A DNA stretch of 64,000 nucleotides from Polyporus tsugae. Taxonomy: Eukaryota; Basidiomycota; Agaricomycetes; Polyporales; Polyporaceae. This document shows positions 11,204 through 21,118 of the stretch, one piece after another. The stretch is from assembly GCA_024305745.1 (NCBI GenBank), contig JAHRBS010000003.1, positions 930,001-994,000 on the forward strand. Direction: 5' to 3'. A program made the position numbers and the translations under genes. How positions within the stretch are numbered: position 1 is the first letter of the stretch; each line of letters opens with the position of its first letter. The notes beneath the pieces were generated by a model. The model was not told the DNA's origin. It searched no databases and saw only the letters and a program-made list of their open reading frames with translations.

Positions 11204-12878
11204 GCCGGCAACGAGAAGCCAAGTATCCTAGCCGCAGTTTGTCCTGGTTTCTCTGTATCCGGTGGGGGGCTAGACCAGGTGCGGGGTCGCAACGATGGGA
11301 GAAGCGGGATGAGGGAAGTGAAGGTGACGGTGAGGAAGAACTGGCAGAGCAGAGACGGAGATCCTCGCTCGGCATTGCAATACGCGTAGATCGGGCGAGC
11401 CGATCTGTGAATGATCGGCCGATTTGTTCATAGTGCTGACACCGTGCTTGCAGTATACTGTCACGTAACCGTTCTGTTGTTCAACCCTAAGTTCGTTATT
11501 CAGAAGCAAAAGTTTCTCGTGGCTTGATCATGGCGACATCTCGCCGCGAGCGTACGGTTTCTAGTACTAGAGCATCTCATCCGACCAAGCTCATTGGACG
11601 CAGACTTGGACTCAGAATGACGACTGCAATCCCCCACCCCCCGATGAGCGTGGTCGTGAAACACCTACATAGATTTGCAACGAAAGTAGGCGCGACGTAG
11701 TACTAAGAGTATCTTATGAGGGCTTTACCGCAGCGGTTCGGCATACGCCGCGACGCCTCGAGGGCCGAGGCTCGGGAAGGAAGTCCGAAGCCGAGGTTGC
11801 GGCGAGCTGGCGCCTCCCGAGTCGTATCTCTGTCTCAGCCAAGTTCCAACCGACTTAGTCGCAGCTGCTACTGTGACTTACTGCCTTCACTGCGCGTGCA
11901 GCATACTGCTCCAGCTTGTCCAGTTCATCGAATCAGGGATCCTACTCGGCGATTATGCAAGTCTCAAGACCATTGACGTATTGGGTACCATCTGGATGAA
12001 GTTTCAGGGTTCGGAAACTTGTCCCCCAAACCTCAGGCTCGTGCCGTGAGCTGCTCCACCGGCCGTGGCAGGCCACGGGTCTCTTCAGCGGCACATACAG
12101 TACACTCAAGACCTGTGCTACCACGGTCCGTACTTTCGTCTCTTTCCATCCGGTCATTGAGATGCTCCACTCGCGTGTCAGACTGGCGCAGACTCACTTC
12201 GCGCGTAACGGTCAACAACACGTGCTTTCCTATGCTGAGTACTGCTCTGCTGTGTAATGGCCAGGTGCGTTGTCTGAAGCTGTTCACATGGGTTCATTGT
12301 CATCCTTGATGGTCGCACGCGGATATACGTTCCAGTTTCCAGCATGTCGACATCCCCGGGTTCTGTGTCTCACACTTTCTTCGGCGCTCACATTGTGGGG
12401 CGTACATGAATCCTAAGTGAATCCTAACCTTCCATACCGCGAAGTAGTGTTTCATGTGCGACCAGGCTGTGCCGACAGATGGTTCAACTTGAAGCTGTAG
12501 GACGAGGCCTGACGAGGCATGCTCTTACAAGCGGATACCATCCGATGTAGGTCCCACAAGTACGACGCCTTGGCTATGTTCCTTCCATACATATGGCGCC
12601 AGCAATTCGAGTCCGAAGGAGAAATTACGAAACTCGCCACTTCTTGCCGTCAGCGGGCGATTTTGGGGTTCTTTCCAAACCTGCGCCTGTAAAAGCTCGC
12701 ATCCGGGACGCATTGACAGAACTTACCCCACACTGAACGTATCCCCCCCCACCCCCGCAGCGACACAGCTTATCCGATGCTGGGCGGGCGCATCGAAGAG
12801 TGGAGCCAGTAAGCCAATATATTACCTCAGTTGTTCCTCGACCTGTTCTTACCTGCACCCTTCCTTGTTCCGCTTACG
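11204..12878. other. 1.7-kb intergenic region, divergent promoters
   Basis: The region separates the divergently transcribed Ytp1-type gene (-) and the sugar transporter (+). I see no gene. A short C-run lies near 12747-12762. An AT-rich ATATATTA stretch at about 12816-12823, 55 nt before the transporter ATG, is a possible TATA element. Confidence 0.4.
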
Positions 12879-14223
12879 ATGTCATACGATGCAAGGCCTG
12901 AACCAACCCCGGACAATTCCTCCAAGCTCGAAGACCGCGGGTCCTTCGTCGAGCGACTAAATTCTCCACCATCGGCTCCCAAGCCGACCGTTGAGAATCT
13001 CAATGCTAAACTCGCGAACCCTCTCGCTGGTCTCTCGTACGAGCGGCTCATGGCCGAAGCTGCGGTGTTTGCGGGCACGCACGACCTCGCAGAGTGCACC
13101 GAGACGATCCAGAAGGGCGCGCTCGTCGCGCAGGACCCCGCTGCATTCGAAAGCCTCCCCCAACTCACGGAGGAAGACCGCGTCGCGCTCAGGCGCGAGA
13201 TCACACACAAGTGGGACCAGCCTGCGATGTTGTACTACCTCGTCGTCATGTGCTCGATTGCGGCCGCGGTACAAGGGGTAAGTACTTGATTAATGGAAGC
13301 GGACGCATACACTCAGGTGTTCTGATCGCTGTCAGATGGACGAGGCGGTTGCCAACGGCGCCAACCTCTTCTTCCCTAAGCAGTTCGGCATAGACCCCGG
13401 ACCGCCAGGTACTGGGATGAATAAGAACCAGTGGCTCCAAGGTCTCGTCACTTCAGCGCCATACGTGAGTTAACGCGTCTGCTCTTTGTTAGATTTTGGT
13501 ATGCTGAGCCATCCAAACCCTAGTTATGTTGCGCTTTTATAGGCTGTTGGCTCACCGACCCGGTAAGCATGATACGACTGGTTGCCTTTATTCTCAGCCC
13601 TCACTTGTCCTTATCCACACACAGCTTAACAAATGGCTGGGTCGTCGCGGGACGATCTTCGTTGCCGCCGTCTTCTCCTTCGCCACCTGCATTTGGCAAG
13701 GCGTCACGAACTCATGGCCGCATTTGTTCGTCGCTCGGTTTTTCCTCGGTATTGGTATTGGTCCGAAGAGCGCGACCGTCCCCGTCTACTCCGCTGAGTA
13801 CGCCTTTCATATACGACTGCATCCTCGTTTCTGATGTGGTCGCGTTGTGGGACTTGCAGGTGTGCGCCGCCACTCATTCGAGGCGCCCTCGTCATGATGT
13901 GGCAGACGTGGACGGCGTTCGGTATCATGTTCGGATATGTTGTCGACGTTGCATTCCAGAAAATCCCGGATCAAAGTGGTATCCGCGGTCTGAACTGGAG
14001 GCTCATGCTTGGTAGCGTGAGTAGGTTCCATCCGCCCCGACCACATTCTTGTGATTGACCATGCGCAACCAGGCTGGTGTTCCCGCAGTCATTATCGCTG
14101 TACAAGTTTTCTTCTGCCCCGAGTCGCCTCGTTGGTACATGATGAAGGGGCGGTACACGAAGGCTTTTAAGTCTCTCCGCCAGCTGAGGCACACTGACCT
14201 TCAAGCTGCGCGAGACCTATACT
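12879..14223 (+). CDS. MFS sugar transporter, N-terminal half only (truncated)
   Basis: Six exons join with perfect phase: 12879-13277, 13336-13464, 13524-13562, 13625-13797, 13860-14016 and 14073-14223. They encode about 349 residues. The first 130 form the long hydrophilic N-terminus of fungal hexose/inositol-type transporters (LTEEDRVALRREITHKWDQP). Then come TM1-TM6 with family motifs: VQG..NGANL, LNKWLGRRG (loop 2-3), RFFLGIGIG, VPVYSAE, APPLIRGALVMMWQ, NWRLMLGS and PESPRWYMMKGR. The sequence ends at RDLY in the central loop, exactly where an exon would end (donor-like GTACGT at 14224). The C-terminal six helices are absent; HET-domain sequence follows. Intact relatives are about 550 residues or more, so this is a half-transporter, unlikely to transport alone. 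Outside the breakpoint the exons look undamaged, so the break may be recent. Confidence 0.88.
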
Positions 14224-14294
14224 GTACGTCACGACGCTCTTTAGTCCACCACAATCGCACCACCACCTCTCCCTCCTCCGAGTCCAGCCTGAGC
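14224..14294 (+). other. junction between half-transporter and HET gene
   Basis: The reading frame of the last transporter exon stays open through these 71 nt into the HET gene without a stop. The sequence begins with a donor-like GTACGT but offers no acceptor at a normal intron distance; the nearest AG (CTTTAG) is only 21 nt downstream. The encoded residues (SRRSLVHHNRTTTSPSS) match neither family that I know. Confidence 0.6.
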
Positions 14295-16422
14295 ATGGCA
14301 TACGCGCTGGCCGGGCAATCCTCCTCTGGCCCCCAACTTTCCCTCCAAGGCTTCGAGAGCACGTGTGCTCTTCCACTGGCACCCGCCACCTCCCCCACAC
14401 GAAAGGCCATTTGGGACGACCCTCGACTCTCCCCCAAGGTTCGCAGGGCGTGCGAGACCGCGCGTCTGAACGGCTACCGCTACATCTGGATCGACTCGTG
14501 CTGCATCGACAAGTCGAGCAGCTCAGAGCTGTCCGAAGCGATTAACTCGATGTACGCGTGGTACCGCAACCTTGACATGTGCTACGTATACCTCGCGGAC
14601 GTTCCGGATCTATCCTATATCGCGTTGAGCTCGTCCAGATGGTTCACCCGAGGGTGGACTCTCCAGGAACTCCTCGCTCCCCGGCGCATTGTCTTCCTGT
14701 CTCGGGTGTGGAGCGCTCTCGGGACCAAGGTGACACTGAAGGAACCCCTGGAGGATATCACAGGCATCAGTCGCGAGGTCTTGCTATGCACGGTACCACT
14801 CGACCAGATCAGCGTTGCGCGGCGTATGTCTTGGGCAGCAGCACGGAAGACGACGAGGGTCGAGGATCGTGCTTATTCGCTCTTCGGCATCTTCGACGTC
14901 AACATGGGGACTCTGTATGGAGAGGGCGATCGCGCCTTTCAACGACTGCTGGAGGAGATCCTGAGGAGCATCCCTGACCAAAGCCTCTTTGCGTGGTCTG
15001 AAGCCCCGTTTTACAAGACCGTCATGGACGAGTTTGTTTGCCGAGTCCCGACTTTGGATCCGCGAATACCCAGGCTGGAATATTGGCGCTGCCAATGAGA
15101 GGGGAGCCTCCTCCCTCTTCGCGTCTTCGCCATCAGTCTTCGCCAAGTCAACCATCGACATGGTTCCCTCCGACAAATACCTTCAGCTCCTGCGACCACT
15201 TGACGGTGAGGACCGTCTTTTTCAAGGCCATATCCAGTCCCCGTTTGGTGTTCAGGTGACGTTCCCAGTCATCTGTGTCGACAACCCCTCGAAAATCTCC
15301 TCTGATTCGACGATGCCATATTATTACTACTTGGTCATTCTCCCCTGCACCACTAGTGACACTCGCGAACCCCACTTACTAGCTCGCTTCTGTTTCACGG
15401 CATCTACGAGTCCTGAGCTCCTATACTGGGTCCCAATCGATCCCTGGGGGACGCACATTATCATATTGAAGGCTGAAGACATCAAGCGGTTGCAATCGAA
15501 ACTATGTGTCAAGACATTCCACTTAGCGCGGTCCGGAAGGACCAAGCCATCCGGCCCCAAGACCGCAGACCCATCCCGTATCTTCCGCGCTCCTAAGGGA
15601 CCCAACATGGTCCTCGCGCTATCTCTGACCTTCCGCACGATCCTGGAGGCGCAAGGCTACGACGTCGAGTTTTACGAGTCAAGCACTCGCATCCACGACG
15701 ACCGTGCCTATGACCTCCTCATATGCAAGAAAAATAGTAGGCGCAGTGAAGTGGACGGTCCCTCCACGTCCCAACCATCTCGGTTTCTGTACGAGTCCCT
15801 CAAGGTGACAATCGTCCATAGACTGCGCGCGGATGTCCCACTCGCCCTGTGGGCTGTCCGCGGCCCGCACACCCTCGACCTCCTCCGCGACCTCGGCCCT
15901 CGTGAACTCTCTTCAAGTTCTTCCTCCGATATTTCTCTCCGCGATACCCGCTCTTACGACCCGCAGACAACAATCACTAGGCGGGCTGTGCACCGTCATG
16001 TTCCAGTTGAAGGCAGCTGTGCCACCGCGTTGATCAGCTTCGCGCCGATCGAGCTCCCACCGTCGACATCCGTATCCGTGCCTGGGTGGGTACAAACCCT
16101 CCATCTCACCCTGGAACCCGATTACTCTAGCGACTTCCACCACGTCCACGCGGAGATCAGCGTGAATCTCGTGGTGCAGCCATCCACTGTGTCGCGTTCC
16201 GCGTCCCCGATCCGGTTGGTCACGGCCGGCCGGCAGGTTCATGACCGTGACGGAAGCAAAGAGAGACTGCTAAAGCTGGAACGCCATTTGATCCCACCGT
16301 GGCCCGACGCCGACGGTGGTGAGGAGGAAGAGGAAGAGGGTATGGAGGAGCCGAGCGTGTGGAGGTCGGTGTCGAAGGCCGGGAGGAACCTCAAGTTATT
16401 TCGACTCTTTACGAAAAGGTAG
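14295..16422 (+). CDS. HET (heterokaryon incompatibility) domain protein
   Basis: If started at the ATG 14295, exons 14295-15035 and 15100-16422 join in phase 0 across a 64-nt intron (GTTTGC...TGAG), giving about 687 residues; the intron removes an apparent frame break. The HET core is clear: SPKVRRACETARLNGYRYIWIDSCCIDKSSSSELSEAINSM with the catalytic-like WID.CCID, then CYVYLADV, SRWFTRGWTLQELLAP, RMSWAAARKTTRVEDRAYSLFGIFDVNM, LYGEG..AFQRLLEEI and DQSLFAW. The usual opening strand (YAILSHVW) is replaced by the diverged YALAGQSS. The C-terminal 400 residues match a decayed copy at 18.9-19.8 kb. In ascomycetes HET proteins trigger cell death after non-self contact; a similar cytosolic role here is inference. 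It may instead be translated as a fusion with the upstream half-transporter. Confidence 0.85.
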
Positions 16423-16709
16423 CGGAAGCAGCAGGTTGATACGGCGCATGCCTAAAGAAGGACACAGTCGCGCAGTTCGATGCAGAATTGACGGTCACGG
16501 TCCGTGCCTTTAGCGATCCAAGGTGCTGTACTAGATATCAACCCTTCAAGTCTAGATCTTATGTCAACGTCAGCCTCAGTCCATGGCAGTGTGTTGAGTC
16601 GACTACCGCTTGGTAATATTATATTGTAATACTGCAATTCTGAAGTCTGAGAATCCAGATCACAGTGTCCAAACAAATCTGAAGGGTCCCGTAGTCAGAA
16701 AACAAAAAG

Positions 16710-17869
16710 TCAGCACCCCATCTCGACTCCGTTGTACGGCCCGTCGTGTTGGGTCTCGTTTCCAGCCAATAGGGTCGGAACATCCCCAACAATGCACTGC
16801 GAGTTCGCGTTATCCTGGCCCGCGCATGCCACCCACTCGCCCGAGTCCTGGATGTGGATCTCGCCCGACGGATGGTGGAAGCCGAGGAATTGTCCGGGAA
16901 GTATGGGGATCGGGTCCTCCTCGTTGTTGATATGCGTTATGGGGGTGATGGAGCCGTGCGCGTCGACGTAGTCCGCGAACGCTTGGTTGCCAACGCGGGG
17001 GAGGCCGTAGCCGACGTAGGTGACCTGCGCGTTCGGTATGTGGAGTGGGATGTAGACCGAGTGCAAGAGAGATATCGCGGCGCCTGTGCGGAGGCGCTTC
17101 TAGGTCAGCAGGCCGCTCCTTCTATAGCAGCCTCAAGCGGCGATAAGAGACACGTACCCAGCGAGTGGCCCGTTAGAAGGACCCGAGAGGTACCGAATTG
17201 GGTGAGTGCGTTCTGCACCGCCGCGAGGACGTCGGCCGCTGACCTACAGGCAGCGAAGGTCAGTTCTTCTAGTCCGTAGCTGTCAACGAAGCGCTTACAT
17301 CGAGTGCGCGGCCAAGAAGCCCTGGTGGGCCAGAATAGAAAGGTCGAGGCCGGGGAACAACGTCGGGTTCAGACTCAGACTCATGAGTTGGATGTCGCTA
17401 TCCGTGAGAAGAGGGAGACTGGCAAACTGTGATCAGTACACAGGCGGATTTGTGCGAGCGACGTATTGCCTACATTGCGGAGGGCGCCGTTCCCTGGATC
17501 GACACGACGACAGTCTTCAAGGTGGGATCATACCCCACGAACCCTTCTCACGACATGTTAGCGCCTTCCATGGTCCATTCTAACCCCGGAAGACTCACAA
17601 AACTGAACAACGACACCATCACCACCCGAAGCGACGGGCTTGAAGGAAGGGTTCGCCTGACAGTTCGCGCCACAGTTCCAGGCAAGTGTGGCATCAGGCT
17701 TGCAGTACCCCGCACTCGCGTAGTGCGAGATTGGCGTGTATGAGTCGATCTGGGACTGCGAAACCTGCGTCACGGACTGCCGCTTCGTGCGCAAAGCGGG
17801 TGCAGCAAAGGTTGTACTGGCGACGAGTAGCGTAGCGGCGGCGCGCAACCAGAAACGAAGGGGCGCCAT
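16710..17869 (-). CDS. secreted class 3 lipase / feruloyl esterase-like hydrolase
   Basis: The ATG at 17867-17869 starts a signal peptide (LRAAATLLVASTTFAAPA). About five exons follow. The first ends at the phase-1 donor near 17602, and the second gives WFVGYDPTLKTVVVSIQGT, the oxyanion-side strand. Later exons give LMSLSLNPTLFPGLD..AHQGF, then QFGTSRVLLTGHSLG with the nucleophile Ser (GHSLG spans the intron near 17157-17172), then AAISLLHSVYI, VGYGLPRVGN, NNEEDPIPILP (Asp of the triad) and GFHHPSGEIHI (His). The stop is at 16710. This is the complete PF01764 alpha/beta-hydrolase set. It acts outside the cell on acylglycerols or esters; the exact substrate cannot be told from sequence. It sits between the HET gene and the HET pseudogene but on the opposite strand. 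Confidence 0.93.
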
Positions 17870-17995
17870 CGATCCGAAGGGAATGGCAAGGGAGGGTGCA
17901 GAACGGGATGTGCAGGACGCAGGAGGCGAAGTGCCCGAAGTCGACGATGGACGAGGGAACAGGCTCTGAAGCTGGTAGAGAACCTGACCTGTCCG

Positions 17996-18003
17996 TTATA
18001 TAC
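17996..18003 (-). promoter_or_regulatory. TATA box of the lipase gene
   Basis: TATATAAC on the minus strand lies about 125 nt upstream of the lipase ATG, a normal distance given a 5' leader. Assigned by position only. Confidence 0.5.
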
Positions 18004-18399
18004 CGAAAAGACATCATGCCAGGAATATCTAGTGATGAGCTTGTCAAACATGAATGACTGCTGGGTGCTAAAACGGAGCGGGCGCACCATTGTCGAACGT
18101 GTTCGGCTGAGGTGCCGACATTGACCGGTAATATTGACCACTGAACGTGTGGGCATGGCGGTAGTTGCAGATAAAGTTGGTGAAGCGACCATATGGTTCT
18201 TATGGCAGGGAAGAGGCCTCTTGATCGCAACTGACGATTGTGGCGGGCGCGAAGCCCACGCCTAAACGCCGTCGCGAGTTGTTGGTTCTGCGCTATGCTG
18301 CCTCGAAGAGTGACTGAGTCGTGTTGGGATCGTGAATGAAAGGAATGCATCAGAGTTGGCAGTGTCTTCCACAGCACGAACGAGCTGACCTACGATGAG

Positions 18400-18860
18400 T
18401 TAGTGAACCGCAGAAAATATCAGTTGCGTTGTTGAGCTATCTGTGATTCTGTGGAGAATTGGAAATCTGATAAGGGCAGAGGCAACCAGTTCCGGCTGAA
18501 TACGCACCATATTGCAGTGGAGCGCAGAAGCCCCTTGTTGAAAGCATCCTGTTTCTGGGCGTTCGGTTGTACTTCTGTACTTGTGCTCGAAGATTTCAAG
18601 GAGCCACGTTGGAACTTGAGCTTGATGTTCGTGCCCAGTGTGTCGCTTAGAGCGGCTTCTATCTCGAGATGTCGAGCCACAGGGAAATCTGAGACATATT
18701 GGCGACGTGGCTAAGTCAAAACCAGGAAGATATTGGCCATGCAGCCTAACAAGTAGGAATTCGGCCCGAGTCGAAGCAGACTGCAGGACTCGGCAGAGAG
18801 CAGACAAGCGCTCAGTACTGGCCCGGGTCCTTACGTAACAGGCGCCTGGCAGCCCCGGTG
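18400..18860 (-). other. unassigned stretch with weak minus-strand frames
   Basis: Two overlapping minus frames (18400-18972 and 18420-18680) are open. The shorter contains coding-like sequence (LEIEAALSDTLGTNIKLKFQ) but has no start, no splice partner and no recognisable domain. It could be a gene fragment. The longer frame runs antisense into the HET pseudogene and is not credible. Confidence 0.2.
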
Positions 18861-18889
18861 CCGAGTGTAACTTACGACCTTGTGCAACA

Positions 18890-19830
18890 CTACGACTCGG
18901 ACAACTCGGATTCACTCGACTGTCACTGTCATCGTGGCGTCGGCCCGGAGTACGACAAGGCTCCTCCCGCACATGCCCTCGATGCTTGTGAACCTTTGCT
19001 TTCCAATGCTCAGCGTCCTCGCGCTATTTCCGACGACCCGCGTGCCAATCCTGCACCGGGGCTAGTACTACGATGCCAATGATTCAGTCACGAGTTTTAC
19101 GAGTCTGCGTCGAGCACTGGTGTCCTCAACGACCGCGGCTACTACCTCCTCCTGTGCAAGCAAGATCCTCTGGCTAGCGCGAGTGGTCTCTCCCCGTCAC
19201 GATCGCCCGGGATCCGAATCTACCACTAGCGCATAGTAGTATCCGCCGCGGCCCATAGGCTGGACTTTCGCCGCGACCGCCGCAGACCTCAGCTCGGATT
19301 TCTTTCCCCAGTCTTCCCCCGTACACTCGGTCCCTATGGCCCGAACATGACATTTAGAGCGCAGGCCACGTACTTACCACGTGGGAGACTGAGGCAGGGG
19401 CACCCATGGATGAGCTTCGTGCGGATCGAGCTCCGACCCGGGGCCGAGTAGGTAGACCACGTCCATCTCACGCTTGAACCCGAGTAGGACTGCACTCGTG
19501 GCCTCTACTATGCCCATGTGGAGATCAGCGTGGAGCGAGAGGTGCAGCCGTCCGCGTTGCGCTCGTCGTCCCGGGTCCACTAGTTAGACACGGCCAGTCA
19601 CCTACAGGCACCGCAGATTCATGCCGGTGGCCAAAGGAGACTATCGAGGTCGGAGCACCATTTGACTTCGATTTTAGACTGGGCAGAAGTCGACAGTGAC
19701 GAGGAGTAAGGAAGAGAGGAAGGAGGAGGGTTCAAAGAGCTGAGCGTGCGGGGCTCCGAGTTGGCGTCGAGGTCGAGGAGTTCTAACTTGTTCAGTCTCT
19801 TGAGAAGGTCGCAGACATATGGTACCGAGC
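18890..19830 (+). pseudogene. decayed copy of the HET gene C-terminal region
   Basis: Nucleotide-level similarity follows the second exon of the HET gene in order. TCCTCGCGCTAT at about 19017 matches 15613; GAGTTTTACGAGTC at about 19091 matches 15667, encoding HEFYES; ACGACCGCGGCTACTACCTCCT matches the RAYDLL region; CCGCGGCCCA near 19243 matches 15859; TGGAGATCAGCGTG at about 19518 matches 16154, encoding AEISVN. The tail GTTCTAACTTGTTCAGTCTC matches the LKLFRLFTKR end. In-frame TAG codons interrupt it (for example in GAGTAGG near 19449 and 19481), and there are indels. The HET core itself (the part matching 14.3-15.0 kb) is missing. Confidence 0.85.
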
Positions 19831-21031
19831 TGGGCGTCTGAGAAGAATTCAGATTTGAACGGCCCCGGAAATTCACTATCAACGCAACGAACATGGCACA
19901 AGTAGTCGGACCCAAGGATTTCGCCCACTGTGTCGATACTTCCCATTTACGGATGCAGATATATATCCGGAGGCACTGCCACAGATGTAGACGCTTCACT
20001 ATTTTCCCTCAACGTCAACATCGGCACAGTTCTTTCTTATATACTCCTTCTTTCGCTACCACCATTCACTGTCGACGACCTCTCGGCTCTATGAACTTAT
20101 CTCCCTCGAGCCCGATAACGCACAAGGGCGCGCATATATGCTGGAATCGACATGCCAGCGCCCGGATGTGACTCGGACGCACCAGGAGGCCATTACGAGA
20201 CCATCTGCTCATGCAACGGAACGCCGCCGTCTGGAAGTATTCCTAACAGGGACAATGCAAAACGCGCTGCCGAACTGTCTGCTCGATTGCCATGCAGCAT
20301 CGGAACGAATTGAAGTCCTGACCATTTGACCCTCGACCACAGGTACACGTATCCCCAGGTGATGGCCATAATCACGCCTCACGAACGCCCTTCGACGTCT
20401 TTCCAGGACACGAGACGGGTCGGTTAACGGCATCCGGAGTCAAGGTGAGCATCCAGAACAGAGGAGCACATGGGAGGATTATTGAGTGAAGTCGAATGGG
20501 GTGGGTCGCGCTCATCCCGTCGGCCTCGTACGATTCAGAAGAGGACATGGTGCCTTGACGCTGACCTCAGAACGCCCTCGAAGAAGTCGAGGGGCGAAGG
20601 AACCGCCAGTCACCGTGGTCAGCAACGTCGGCAATACAAGTCACTTGACAGCCCAGCCCGCATGAGCGGGTCCACGTGGTCCGGGTATCTCACCTGTCAA
20701 GGTCGCTTCGCCAAGGTTCGCCGTGCTCGGTGCGTCCTTTTTTGAGTTTCCTCCGACGTGCTCGTTCAGACGTCCACCCTTCGGTCCCAGAAATACTCAC
20801 CAGACGCGAGCGGCCGTCCATAATTCCGTCCTACCTGGGCTCGCTCTGTATCTGATAGAAGTCATGGAACGCGACTCCCCGCCAGAATCGCCGCGGAAGC
20901 CTGGGCGGCGGGTCTGGCGACTCAATGGGCCGCCCTCCATGTAAATGGAACATTCAATAGCGCTGATGTGACCATACGCAAAGCGTTGCCGAACAACGTG
21001 CGAGGCGAATGACGGCGGCCGGCAGCTAGCC
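19831..21031. other. intergenic, nothing supported
   Basis: These 1.2 kb between the HET pseudogene and the GH5 promoter contain only short frames on both strands. I see no gene, RNA or clear repeat. The left part may be further decayed flank of the pseudogene. Confidence 0.4.
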
Positions 21032-21038
21032 TATATAA
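21032..21038 (+). promoter_or_regulatory. TATA box of the GH5 gene
   Basis: TATATAA lies 81 nt upstream of the GH5 ATG (21119), with a pyrimidine-rich leader between them. It is among the clearest TATA elements in the window. Confidence 0.65.
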
Positions 21039-21118
21039 GTGACCGGTGAGTGCTCGCTCAACACCCCCAGCTTCGAAGTCCTGCTTCATTTGTCCTTCGG
21101 ACGGCTCCATTGCTCAAC

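Noticed and set aside
15036..15099. Apparent frameshift in the HET gene
   Set aside because: A 64-nt intron with phase-0 sites restores the frame and joins conserved HET sequence to the C-terminal region.
18400..18972. 190-codon minus-strand frame
   Set aside because: Its right part is antisense to the HET pseudogene and its translation has no domain-like character.
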